A stretch of DNA of 26,835 bases, taken from an uncultured Ruminococcus sp. GTDB taxonomy: Bacteria > Bacillota > Clostridia > Oscillospirales > Ruminococcaceae. The notes below the pieces were generated by a model. The model was not told where the DNA came from, did not search any database, and saw nothing but the letters and a program-made list of their open reading frames with translations. Both the position numbers and the translations under genes were made by a program. The DNA lies in contig CAMNJD010000567.1 in NCBI GenBank assembly GCA_946540705.1, forward strand, positions 1-26,835. Reading direction: 5' to 3'. How positions within the stretch are numbered: the stretch's first letter is position 1; each line of letters opens with the position of its first letter. Shown here one piece after another: positions 1 to 9,576 of this stretch.

Positions 1-76
1 ACCATGGCTTAAAACTTCTATATCAGCGCCGCTCTTAAGGCATGCCGTCCGGTTTTCTGTTTGATTGGATTGCCGG

Positions 77-2035
77 TCATTCCTCGCCGGACTGTGCTGC
101 CTCATCGGCGCTGCTGTCCACAAGCGGAATGTCAATCTGCGGATTCTGCGGGGTCATGGCCTTTTTCGCGGCCTCCTGCGCTCTGCGGCTCTCGATCGTG
201 AGCTCGCCCTTCATGATCTGAAGGAACTCCTCCTCGTTGACCCGCTCATATTCGAGCAGGAATTCCGCGAGGCGAGTGTGCTCATCGCGATGCTCGCGCA
301 GAATGGACAGTGCGCGTTCATAGCCCTCCTCAACGATGCGGCGAACCTCCGTGTCGATGCGGGAAGCGACCTCCTCGGAATAATCGCGGACATGGCCAAG
401 ATCGCGGCCGATAAAGACTTCATCGTTTTCAGAGCCGTATGCGACCGGGCCGAGTGCCTCGGAAAGACCCCAGCGCGTGACCATATTCTTTGCGAGCTTT
501 GTTGCCCGCTCAATGTCATTGGAGGCACCGGTGCAGATGTCGTCGAGTGCGACGGCCTCGCCGGCTCTGCCGCCCATCATCATGACGATCGTTTCGAGCA
601 GCTTGGTCTTGCTCATGTGGCTGTCTTCGGTATCGGGACGGGTCCATGTCATACCGGCAGCCATGCCGCGCGGGATGACGCTGACCTGCTGCACGCGGTC
701 CTGCGTCGGCAGATGATATGCAGTGACCGCATGACCAGCCTCATGGAACGCAGTGATGCGCTTGTCGTGCGGAGTCGGAAGATGCGATTTCTTTTCCGGG
801 CCTGCAAGAACCTTCATGGTTGCTTCCTCGATATCCTCGCTGATGATCGCCTTGCGGTTTGCGCGCGCTGCGAGGATCGCGGCCTCATTCAGCAGATTTT
901 CAAGGTCTGCGCCGGTGAAGCCCTGCGTATCCTTTGCGATCTCGTGGAAATCGACATCCGGGCCGATCGGCTTCTTGCCCTTGTGAACCTTGAGAATCTC
1001 CTCTCTGCCCTTGACATCGGGGTAATTGACCGTGATCTGACGGTCGAAGCGTCCCGGACGGAGCAGTGCCGGGTCGAGGATATCGCGGCGGTTTGTCGCA
1101 GCGATGACGATGACGTTTTCCTTGTCGGTAAAGCCGTCCATCTCAACGAGGAGCTGGTTCAGCGTCTGCTCACGTTCATCGTGGCCGCCGCCGAGACCGG
1201 AGCCTCTGTGCCGTCCGACCGCGTCGATCTCGTCGATGAACACAATCGAGGGCGCATGCTTTTTCGCCTGATCGAACAGATCTCTGACTCTGCTCGCGCC
1301 GACGCCGACGAACATCTCAACGAAGTCCGAGCCGGAGATCGGGAAGAACGGGACGCCCGCTTCACCGGCGACCGCTCTTGCAAGCAGCGTTTTACCGGTA
1401 CCGGGAGGACCCAGCAGCAGCACGCCGCGCGGGATTCTCGCACCGATATCGTCATATTTCTTCGGATCCTTCAGGAAATCGACGATCTCGGCCATTTCGG
1501 CCTTTTCCTCATCGGCGCCCGCGACATCTGCAAACATCGCTTTCTTGGCGCTGCCGGACGCAGCCTTGATGTTGGCCTTGCCGAAGGAATTGATCTTTCC
1601 GCCGCCGTTTGCCTGCCGGAACATGACCACGAACAGCACGATCGCCATGATCATGAGGATCGCAGTCGGCACGACCGTCAGCAGCCACGAATTATCCGTG
1701 ACCTTGAAATAGTCCTGCGTGAGCTGCGCATCCGGGTGCTTCTTGTTGTACTGCTCCCGGTATTTCTCCACATCATCCAGGAAGATCCCGACATTCGGAA
1801 CTTCATAGGTATGCCATTCATCCTTGTTCTCGTCGGTGCTGAGCTTGTATTTCAGCTCACCGCTGCCGAGGTCGAGGGTATATTCGGTTACCTCATAGCT
1901 GTCAAAGTGCTTCATAATGTCTGAATACTGGACCTTATGCTGATTGCCCGCGAGTGCCGGCAGCAGAATCCAGATCGCAGCGATAAACAGCGCCGCGATG
2001 ATGAGATAGGTCAGTAATCCGCGATTTTTTCCCAA
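77..2035 (-). CDS. ftsH: ATP-dependent zinc metalloprotease FtsH
   Basis: Membrane-bound AAA+ protease that unfolds and degrades misassembled membrane proteins and short-lived regulators. The 652-residue product has the full FtsH layout: a membrane helix at about residues 7-27, an extracytoplasmic domain, a second helix at about 117-139, Walker A GPPGTGKT (209-216), Walker B VFIDEID (265-271), the second region of homology ending in RPGRFDR (326-332), and the zinc site HEAGH (431-435) with a likely third ligand Asp507. The start is TTG at 2035: it gives MGKNR and has AAGGAGTG upstream at good spacing. It overlaps the end of tilS by 25 bases, so it is probably translationally coupled. It is the last gene of the operon visible here. 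The acidic C-terminal tail of about 25 residues is ordinary for the family. Confidence 0.97.
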   Translation of the reverse strand: MGKNRGLLTYLIIAALFIAAIWILLPALAGNQHKVQYSDIMKHFDSYEVTEYTLDLGSGELKYKLSTDENKDEWHTYEVPNVGIFLDDVEKYREQYNKKHPDAQLTQDYFKVTDNSWLLTVVPTAILMIMAIVLFVVMFRQANGGGKINSFGKANIKAASGSAKKAMFADVAGADEEKAEMAEIVDFLKDPKKYDDIGARIPRGVLLLGPPGTGKTLLARAVAGEAGVPFFPISGSDFVEMFVGVGASRVRDLFDQAKKHAPSIVFIDEIDAVGRHRGSGLGGGHDEREQTLNQLLVEMDGFTDKENVIVIAATNRRDILDPALLRPGRFDRQITVNYPDVKGREEILKVHKGKKPIGPDVDFHEIAKDTQGFTGADLENLLNEAAILAARANRKAIISEDIEEATMKVLAGPEKKSHLPTPHDKRITAFHEAGHAVTAYHLPTQDRVQQVSVIPRGMAAGMTWTRPDTEDSHMSKTKLLETIVMMMGGRAGEAVALDDICTGASNDIERATKLAKNMVTRWGLSEALGPVAYGSENDEVFIGRDLGHVRDYSEEVASRIDTEVRRIVEEGYERALSILREHRDEHTRLAEFLLEYERVNEEEFLQIMKGELTIESRRAQEAAKKAMTPQNPQIDIPLVDSSADEAAQSGEE

Positions 2036-3440
2036 GTATCACTCACTCCTTTGTCTGAAGTTTCATCTGCTGACCGATCCGCTTTTATGGCATATGCCGT
2101 CAGCGTGAGCAGTCTGTGCGTATCCGCGCCGGGCTTTACCCTGGCCGCGATGCCGACCCGCTCGCAGAAAATGCAGCCTTGTTCGTCAAAAAGCGCATAC
2201 AAAGACCGTCTTTGCGGCTGCGGGACACAGCCCTGCACCTGCTTTTTCAGCGTTGTGCAGAAATCCCGCCCCGGGAGCTGCATCCGGTCCGTGCCGCGCA
2301 GCGCCCGAAAATACGGTCGCCCTATTATCATATCAAAATCGAGCGTAGACAATGTGTCGCTTTTGTGAATGTTACGTGATAATGCCCCCTGCTCCGTGAC
2401 TTCTGCGATGCAGACGCGGTCGGCAAAGAGGCGGTTCTGTCCGGTCTGAAGCGGCAGGCAGTCACAGAGCACCGCTTCCCGTCTGATATACAGCATGCCC
2501 GCATCGGCCTGTGCATAAACATCCCGCGAGAACGAAATGCGCCCGCTGCCGTTTTGCAGCAGGGCATCGGCTGCCGAGAGGTTCTCAAAGGTCGGGTCGA
2601 TATGCTTTGCGCCTTGCAGCAGCTCTGTTTCCGCGAGCATTCTGCGGTATACGCGCATGCGGACCGGCTGCGGAAACCGCATGAGCCCCTGCATTCCGCC
2701 GCTGACCGGCTCTGAGCAGGCGTCATACGCGGCATCGGCCTGTTGTGTCAGCAGTGCCTCATCGGCAGTGAGCAGCGCCGCACATCGGCTGATGTGATGC
2801 AGTGCTGCGGGATTTTCGTCCCTGAGCAGCGGCAGGAGCCTGTGCCGGATGCGGTTGCGGCTGGCGGATTCCTCCGCGTTGGTGCCGTCCTCGACATAAT
2901 CCTGTCCGATCTCCTGCAAATACGCAAGGATCTCCGCCCTTTCGGCATGGAGCAGCGGCCGGATGATCCTGCCGTCGGGGGAGCGGGGCGGGATGCCGCA
3001 AAGTCCTCTCAGGCCGCTGCCGCGCAGCAGATGAAACAGCACAGTCTCGGCATTGTCATCCGCATGGTGTGCGGTTGCGATCTCACCCGCAGGTGCGGCC
3101 TGATACAGGGCGTCATAGCGCAGTCTGCGGGCGGCAGTTTCCAGCGAGAGCCGGTGCTCTGCGGCATATTCCGGCGCATGCACATACACCGTCTGAAGCG
3201 GAACACCGCGTTTTGAGCAGAGTGCGGCACAAAATGCGGCATCGCGGTCTGCTTCCCCGCCGCGGATGCCGTGGTGGACATGCACCGCACGGAGCGTGAT
3301 GCCGAGCACATCGCGCAGATCATGCAGACAGCAGAGCAGCGCGGTACTGTCCGCGCCGCCTGAAAATGCAACGGTACAGATCCCGGCCGTCGGAGTGCCC
3401 GTGCCGTGCAGCACCAGACTGTACAGCCGTTCCGAAGCCG

Positions 3441-3444
<4 letters not shown>
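2011..3444 (-). CDS. tilS: tRNA(Ile)-lysidine synthase TilS
   Basis: Essential tRNA-modifying enzyme that uses ATP to attach lysine to C34 of the CAU-anticodon isoleucine tRNA, changing its decoding from AUG to AUA. The 477-residue protein shows the N-type ATP pyrophosphatase PP-loop SGGADS at residues 28-33, the HVHHGIRG segment at 55-62, and the TilS signature HHADDNAET at 126-134. A long substrate-binding and C-terminal region follows. The ATG start shares an ATGA with the stop of dnaB (4-base overlap), so it is likely expressed by termination-reinitiation; only a weak GAGG lies upstream. In many Firmicutes tilS lies beside ftsH, often with hpt between; here hpt is absent and the two overlap directly. 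Confidence 0.95.
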
Positions 3445-4806
<1,362 letters not shown>

Positions 4807-4814
<8 letters not shown>

Positions 4815-5259
4815 TTTCCGGCACCACGGAAACGGTGAACTTTGCAGTGATGCCTGCATAGAGCTTGGCCTCTGCGCTGTAGTCGCCGGCGTTCTTCATC
4901 TCGCTGCTGACGCTGAGCTTGCGCTTATCGACGGAAAAACCGAACTGCGCAGTGACCGCATCGGCGACATTGCCGAGCGTGACGGCACCGAACAGTCTGC
5001 CGCCCTGTCCGGCCTTTGCACGGACGGTGACGGTCTTGCCGTTCAGCTTTTCAGCCTGTGCATTGGCCTCCTGCTTTGCAACGTCGATCTTGTGCTGTGC
5101 GGAGGCTTTCTCGCCCTCCAGCTTATTGAGGTTTGCGGCAGTTGCCTCTGCTGCAAGACCCTTGCCGATCAGAAAATTGCGGGCATAGCCGTCCGAGACA
5201 TTCTTGACCTCGCCCTTTTTGCCGGTGCCCTTGACATCCTGAAGCAAAATAACCTTCAT
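4807..5259 (-). CDS. rplI: Large ribosomal subunit protein bL9
   Basis: Structural protein of the 50S subunit that binds 23S rRNA with its N-domain and reaches out with a long helix. The 150-residue length is normal. The N-terminal signature is clear: MKVILLQDVKGTGKKGEV followed by DGYARNFLIGKGLA. The central helix is Ala/Lys/Glu-rich, and the C-terminal domain contains GRLFGAVT. ATG 5259 was chosen because it begins at MKVILLQ; the longer frame to 5340 adds 27 residues with no bL9 character. Its Shine-Dalgarno AAAGGATG overlaps the last codons and stop of gdpP, leaving 7 bases between the genes. Confidence 0.97.
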
Positions 5260-5266
5260 TTTGAGT

Positions 5267-7279
5267 TCATCCTTTCTGCGGTTCTCCGCTCTGCTCCTCT
5301 GCGGCGTGCTGTGCGGCCTGAAGCTGCGCTTCCGTTTCATACAGCACCTCGATCAGCATGCTGCGGAGCTGCTGCACGGTGACATCCCGGCGCTGTGTTG
5401 CGGCCATGATCTGATGTCCGCCGCCGCCGAGCTGTTCCATGACGATCTGTACATTCATCTTGCCGAGCGAACGGGCGGAAATACACGCCTGCCCGCCGGA
5501 GGAATAGACCACGAACGATGCCGCAACGCCCTCAACGCCCAGCAGCTCATCGGCTGCCTGCGATGCGATGATGCGGATATCGGGGAGCTCCTCCGTTTCC
5601 ATGGTGATCGCGAACCTGCCGTGCAGCTCGGCCTCGGAAACGAGCTTCGAGCGGTGCCGGTAGGCGTCGAGCGACTCAGCAAAGAGCGTCTTGACCGCGA
5701 TCGGGTCAGCGCCGCGCTCGCGCAGATAGGCTGCGACCTCAAAGGTATGCACGCCTGTCTGCATGATAAAATTCTTCGTATCGAGCATGATGCCCGAGAG
5801 CAGCGCCTCTGCGCAGAACTGCGGCATCTGGTCGCGGAAATCGAGGAACTGGATCATGCCCGTGACGAGCTCTGCTGCCGATGACGCATACGGGTCATGC
5901 AGCTTGAGCGTTGTATTATCGAGATAATTGACCATCTGGCGGTGGTGGTCGATGACAACGACATGCCGTGCCATCTTATACAGATCGACGTCCTCCACGA
6001 TATCCTTGCTGAAGGTATCGACAATGACGAGCAGGTCTGTGCCGGTGAGGCGTTCTCTGGCGGTATCGGGGGAGATCATGCAGCCGGGCATTTCCGTTTC
6101 GATCCGGTCCGTCAGCAGCTTTGCGAGCGTTGTCTCTGTCCGGATGACGATATTATACGGGATGCCGGTCTGCTCCGCGATGAACGCGATGCCGACTGCC
6201 GCACCCACGGCATCCAGATCGCTGGCGCGGTGTCCCATGATATAGACATGGCTGCACCGCATCATGAGCTTATGCAGCTCTCTTGCGACGGCGCGGTTCT
6301 TGGCCTTGTTGCGGTGCTCGATACCCTTAGAGACACCGCCGTAGAACGTGAAGCCGGATTCCGTCTTGATCGCGGCCTGATCGCCGCCGCGTCCCAGCGC
6401 CATGTCCAGCGACTGCTGTGCATAGTGCTCATTCTGCGCGATATTGGTTCCGCTTCTGCCGACACCGATCGAGAGTGTCAGGCTGCTGCGCCCCTTGACG
6501 AGAATCTTTCTCGCCTCATCGAGCAGCGGGAAGTGTGCGCGCTCCATTTCAATGCAGTAGCGCACCTCTGTAATGACCATAAAGCGGTCGTCATCGAGAT
6601 GACAGAACACACTGTTCGTCCCCTCGAGCAGCTTGTCAAACAGCGTTTCGAGTGATGCGAGCACGAGTGCGCGCTCACTCTGCCGGGTGCCGTTGAACAG
6701 ATCCTCGAAGTTGTCAATGACGATCATCAGGACGCAGGGCCGGCTGTCCATATAGGTTCTGCGCAGCTCTGCGTAGTTTGTGATATCCTGAAAGCAGAAC
6801 AGCTCGGTATGGCCGTTCTTGCGTTCATAGTCTGTCCGTGAGACAAGATAGTGCCTGTCATAGAGATCGAGCTCCACGGCCTCGCCGTCCTCGACGGCAT
6901 CCGGGCGCAGCGGGATCGCGCTCTGGAGCGTCATGCCGAACAGGTCGCTCCCGCCGGCAATGCTGTCCGCAAAGCTCTCATTATACCAGAGAACCTCATG
7001 CCTTGCGTTGAGAATGACCAGCGGCACGGGCATATGCTCCGGTGCGGATTCCATCGTGCGGTCGATCAGTGTATTCATTTTTGCGACATAGCGGATCGTT
7101 CCCTGCCGCAGCTTTACCAGCTCCGAGCCGAACCAGAATGCCGAGGCCAGAAAGCCCGACACCAGCACCCAGTAGAACGGGCTTTTCCAGTGTGACCCTG
7201 CAAGGATCAGTGCGGCAAGACATATGACTGCAAGAACCGCGACCGAGCAGAATATCCGCCAAAGCTGCCTTCTCTGCAT
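5267..7279 (-). CDS. gdpP: Cyclic-di-AMP phosphodiesterase GdpP (DHH/DHHA1)
   Basis: Membrane-anchored enzyme that hydrolyses c-di-AMP to pApA, controlling potassium and osmolyte balance and wall stress. The 670-residue product has the GdpP order: two N-terminal membrane helices (about 12-28 and 35-50), a PAS-like region (about 75-170), a degenerate GGDEF domain (about 178-305; LDDDRF stands where GGDEF would be), then a DHH domain with GHRASDLDAVG (349-359) and IDHH (443-446), and DHHA1 ending in GGGGHQ (618-623). The divergent GGDEF motif fits the family, which binds ATP rather than making c-di-GMP. ATG 7279 is preferred because AGGTGA lies 8 bases upstream; GTG 7291 would add four residues. 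It sits downstream of rnj and upstream of rplI. Confidence 0.95.
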   Translation of the reverse strand: MQRRQLWRIFCSVAVLAVICLAALILAGSHWKSPFYWVLVSGFLASAFWFGSELVKLRQGTIRYVAKMNTLIDRTMESAPEHMPVPLVILNARHEVLWYNESFADSIAGGSDLFGMTLQSAIPLRPDAVEDGEAVELDLYDRHYLVSRTDYERKNGHTELFCFQDITNYAELRRTYMDSRPCVLMIVIDNFEDLFNGTRQSERALVLASLETLFDKLLEGTNSVFCHLDDDRFMVITEVRYCIEMERAHFPLLDEARKILVKGRSSLTLSIGVGRSGTNIAQNEHYAQQSLDMALGRGGDQAAIKTESGFTFYGGVSKGIEHRNKAKNRAVARELHKLMMRCSHVYIMGHRASDLDAVGAAVGIAFIAEQTGIPYNIVIRTETTLAKLLTDRIETEMPGCMISPDTARERLTGTDLLVIVDTFSKDIVEDVDLYKMARHVVVIDHHRQMVNYLDNTTLKLHDPYASSAAELVTGMIQFLDFRDQMPQFCAEALLSGIMLDTKNFIMQTGVHTFEVAAYLRERGADPIAVKTLFAESLDAYRHRSKLVSEAELHGRFAITMETEELPDIRIIASQAADELLGVEGVAASFVVYSSGGQACISARSLGKMNVQIVMEQLGGGGHQIMAATQRRDVTVQQLRSMLIEVLYETEAQLQAAQHAAEEQSGEPQKG

Positions 7280-7333
7280 GACTTCTCTCACCTGCCTTTT
7301 TCATTTCCTTCTGTCAGCGGCAGACAGTGCCGT

Positions 7334-9271
7334 TCAGACCTCCATAATGATCGGGAGGATCATCGGGCTGCGCTTTGTTGTCTCGAAGATATAGTCAGAC
7401 AGCACATCGCGCATTCTGCCCTTGAGTGCATTCCAGTCGCGCAGCTCATGCGGTGCGCAGCGTTCGAGTGCATCGGTTAGGCGGTTCCGGGCTTCTTCCA
7501 TGAGCTCCTCGGATTCCCTGACATAGACAAAGCCTCTCGAAATGAGCTCGGGGCCGGAAACGATGACATTGTCGCCGCGGTTGATGCCCAGCACGATGAT
7601 AATGAGGCCGTCCTGCGCAAGATGCTTTCTGTCCCGCAGCACGATCGAGCCGACGTCGCCGACGCCGAGGCCGTCCACGAGCACTCTGCCCGCAGGCGCC
7701 TGCCCGGTGATCTTCATGTCGATGCCGTTTGTCTCGATGATATCGCCGATCTGTCCGATGAGGATATGATCGCGCTGCATGCCGGTTTCGAGCGCGAGCT
7801 CGGCATGCTTTTTCAGGTGCTTGTATTCGCCGTGGACCGGGATAAAGTATTTGGGCTTGGTCAGTGCCAGCATGAGCTTCAGCTCCTCCTGGCAGGCGTG
7901 GCCGGAGACATGCACCTCATACATTCTTTCATAGACAACATGTGCGCCGGACTTCATCAGCTCATTGACAACCCGTGTGACGTATTTTTCGTTGCCGGGG
8001 ATCGGTGTTGCAGAGATGATGATGAAATCCTGCGGGGTGATGTTGACCTTTTTGTGATCGCCCATTGCCATGCGCGTCAGTGCGGACATCGGCTCGCCCT
8101 GACTGCCGGTCGTGATGAGCACGATCCGGTCTGCGGAATAGCGGTTCATCAGTTCGATGTCGATGATCGTACCGTCCTTGACCGTGAGGTATCCCAGCTC
8201 CCGTGCAATGGTGATGACATTGACCATGCTGCGTCCGAACACGGCGACCTTTCGGCCGTTTTTCTCGGCGCAGTCGATGATCTGCTGAACTCTGTGGATA
8301 TTCGAGGAGAAGGTCGCGATGATGATGCGCTTGCCCTCTGCCGCGGCAAAGAGCTTGTCGAAGGATTCACCGACCTTCCGTTCTGTCGGGGTATAGCCCG
8401 GGCGCTCTGCGTTGGTCGAATCGGCCATGAGCGCGAGCACGCCTCTGCTGCCGAGCTCGCCGAAGCGTCCCAGGTCGATGATGCCGCCGTCGATCGGGGA
8501 ATAATCGACCTTAAAGTCGCCCGTATGCACCAGAACGCCTGCCGGGGTATGGATTGCAAGACCCACGGCATCCGGGATCGAGTGGTTGACATGGATCAGC
8601 TCGACGGCCATGCAGCCCATGCGGATCGTTTTGCGCGGCTGCACGATATTCAGCTCGACCTTGCCGTTGAGCTGATGCTCCTTGAGCTTTGCCTCGACCA
8701 GTGCGAGAGTCAGCCGGGTGCCGTAGACGGGCGTATTGACCTTTTTCAGCAGATACGCGAGGCCGCCGATGTGATCCTCGTGGCCGTGCGTCAGGACGAT
8801 GCCTCTCAGCTTGTCGGCATTGCGTTCGACATAGGTGAAATCCGGGATGACCAGATCGACGCCGAGCATTTCGGCATCCGGGAAGGCAAGGCCGCAGTCG
8901 ATGATGAACATATCGTTTGCGCATTCGATCACGGTCATGTTCTTGCCGATCTCGCCGAGTCCTCCGAGCGGGATGATGCGCACAGGTGTTTTGGCGCGGA
9001 CGGGACGCTCATTCCGTGGCTGTGCCTTCTGCACACCGGCGGTGCGGGGTGCGGGCTGCTGGGCGCTCTCAGCACTGACGATTTTTGTGACGGCAGGCGC
9101 CTGTACAGCTTCGGTCTTTGTCTTTTTCCGTTCCCGCTTCTCGAGCTTTTCGCTGACGAGCTCAGCGGGCATGATCTTTCTTCCGATCGCGGAGAGAGGA
9201 ATCCCTCCGCCGCGCTGCGGCTTGGAGCCTCTGGGCGCCGCAGGCTGCTTTCTGTTCGGTTCTCTGTTCAA
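7334..9271 (-). CDS. rnj: Ribonuclease J with long basic N-terminal extension
   Basis: Metallo-beta-lactamase/beta-CASP ribonuclease with endo- and 5'-3' exonuclease activity, central to mRNA decay and rRNA maturation in Firmicutes. The 645-residue protein carries the zinc motif HGHEDH at 162-167, the HTGDFKVD segment, a GSQGEP beta-CASP motif and HVSGH. Typical RNase J is about 555 residues; here about 95 residues rich in Lys, Arg, Gln, Pro and Ala precede the catalytic core, which starts near VRIIPLGGLGEIGKN. I chose TTG 9271 because AGAGAGG lies 8 bases upstream and the sigma-70 promoter is just beyond it; a frame reaching 9520 would begin upstream of that promoter. It is the first gene of the operon, with 54 bases to the gdpP start. 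Confidence 0.95.
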   Translation of the reverse strand: MNREPNRKQPAAPRGSKPQRGGGIPLSAIGRKIMPAELVSEKLEKRERKKTKTEAVQAPAVTKIVSAESAQQPAPRTAGVQKAQPRNERPVRAKTPVRIIPLGGLGEIGKNMTVIECANDMFIIDCGLAFPDAEMLGVDLVIPDFTYVERNADKLRGIVLTHGHEDHIGGLAYLLKKVNTPVYGTRLTLALVEAKLKEHQLNGKVELNIVQPRKTIRMGCMAVELIHVNHSIPDAVGLAIHTPAGVLVHTGDFKVDYSPIDGGIIDLGRFGELGSRGVLALMADSTNAERPGYTPTERKVGESFDKLFAAAEGKRIIIATFSSNIHRVQQIIDCAEKNGRKVAVFGRSMVNVITIARELGYLTVKDGTIIDIELMNRYSADRIVLITTGSQGEPMSALTRMAMGDHKKVNITPQDFIIISATPIPGNEKYVTRVVNELMKSGAHVVYERMYEVHVSGHACQEELKLMLALTKPKYFIPVHGEYKHLKKHAELALETGMQRDHILIGQIGDIIETNGIDMKITGQAPAGRVLVDGLGVGDVGSIVLRDRKHLAQDGLIIIVLGINRGDNVIVSGPELISRGFVYVRESEELMEEARNRLTDALERCAPHELRDWNALKGRMRDVLSDYIFETTKRSPMILPIIMEV

Positions 9272-9340
9272 ATGATAAGCCTCTCTTTCCGTATCCGCCC
9301 CGGCGGCGGACACAAATATTTTGGGTATCCATACAGATTC

Positions 9341-9369
9341 AGTATACGCGAAATAGCAGAAAAAGTCAA
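9341..9369 (-). promoter_or_regulatory. Sigma-70 promoter of the rnj-ftsH operon
   Basis: On the minus strand, TTGACT (9369-9364) and TATACT (9346-9341) are separated by exactly 17 bases, close to consensus. Transcription should begin near 9334, giving a leader of about 60 bases before the TTG start of rnj. No comparable promoter was noticed further down, so the six genes probably share it. Confidence 0.85.
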
Positions 9370-9400
9370 GTTCTTTTTGAAAAAGGGAGTCCATTTGCGG

Positions 9401-9448
9401 AATCTCAGACAAAAAGAAGTCCGAAACAGCGCGGTTTTTGCTGAGATT
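9401..9448. repeat. Inverted repeat upstream of the rnj promoter
   Basis: AATCTCAG (9401-9408) pairs with CTGAGATT (9441-9448). After one bulged base, CAAAAA pairs with TTTTTG just inside, giving about 14 paired positions. It lies 32 bases or more upstream of the rnj -35 box, between it and the pectate lyase terminator. No T-run follows on either strand, so it is not an obvious terminator; it may be an operator or a transcript-end stabiliser. Confidence 0.5.
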
Positions 9449-9470
9449 TGACAGAAAGCGCCGGCAACGG

Positions 9471-9513
9471 AAAAGCACCGTGTCAGACAGCCTTCCGGCA
9501 TCGGACACGGTGC
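9471..9513 (-). terminator. Intrinsic terminator after the pectate lyase gene
   Basis: A perfect 10-base-pair stem, GCACCGTGTC (9475-9484) with GACACGGTGC (9504-9513), is followed on the minus strand by TTTT and then C-rich sequence. It lies 64 bases past the pectate lyase stop and insulates that gene from the rnj promoter. Confidence 0.8.
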
Positions 9514-9576
9514 ATCTCACTGGGGATAAAATGGAGAGGGTAATAATAAGAGAGGGTTCTTACAATGCGGGATCAT

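Noticed and set aside
1..76. Possible further gene of the ftsH operon at the left edge
   Set aside because: The 76 bases past the ftsH stop show only a GGCATGCC palindrome and no start codon with a ribosome binding site.
65..1924. 619-codon open frame antisense to ftsH
   Set aside because: FtsH is certain on the other strand; the antisense frame is His/Asp/Leu/Arg-rich with no domain and is a by-product of strong third-position G/C bias.
7622..9451. 609-codon plus-strand frame opposite RNase J
   Set aside because: It mirrors the rnj codons, runs through the rnj promoter, lacks a ribosome binding site and shows no family motif.
9272..9520. Longer start for RNase J
   Set aside because: The extra codons lie across and upstream of a near-consensus promoter; TTG 9271 has a proper ribosome binding site.
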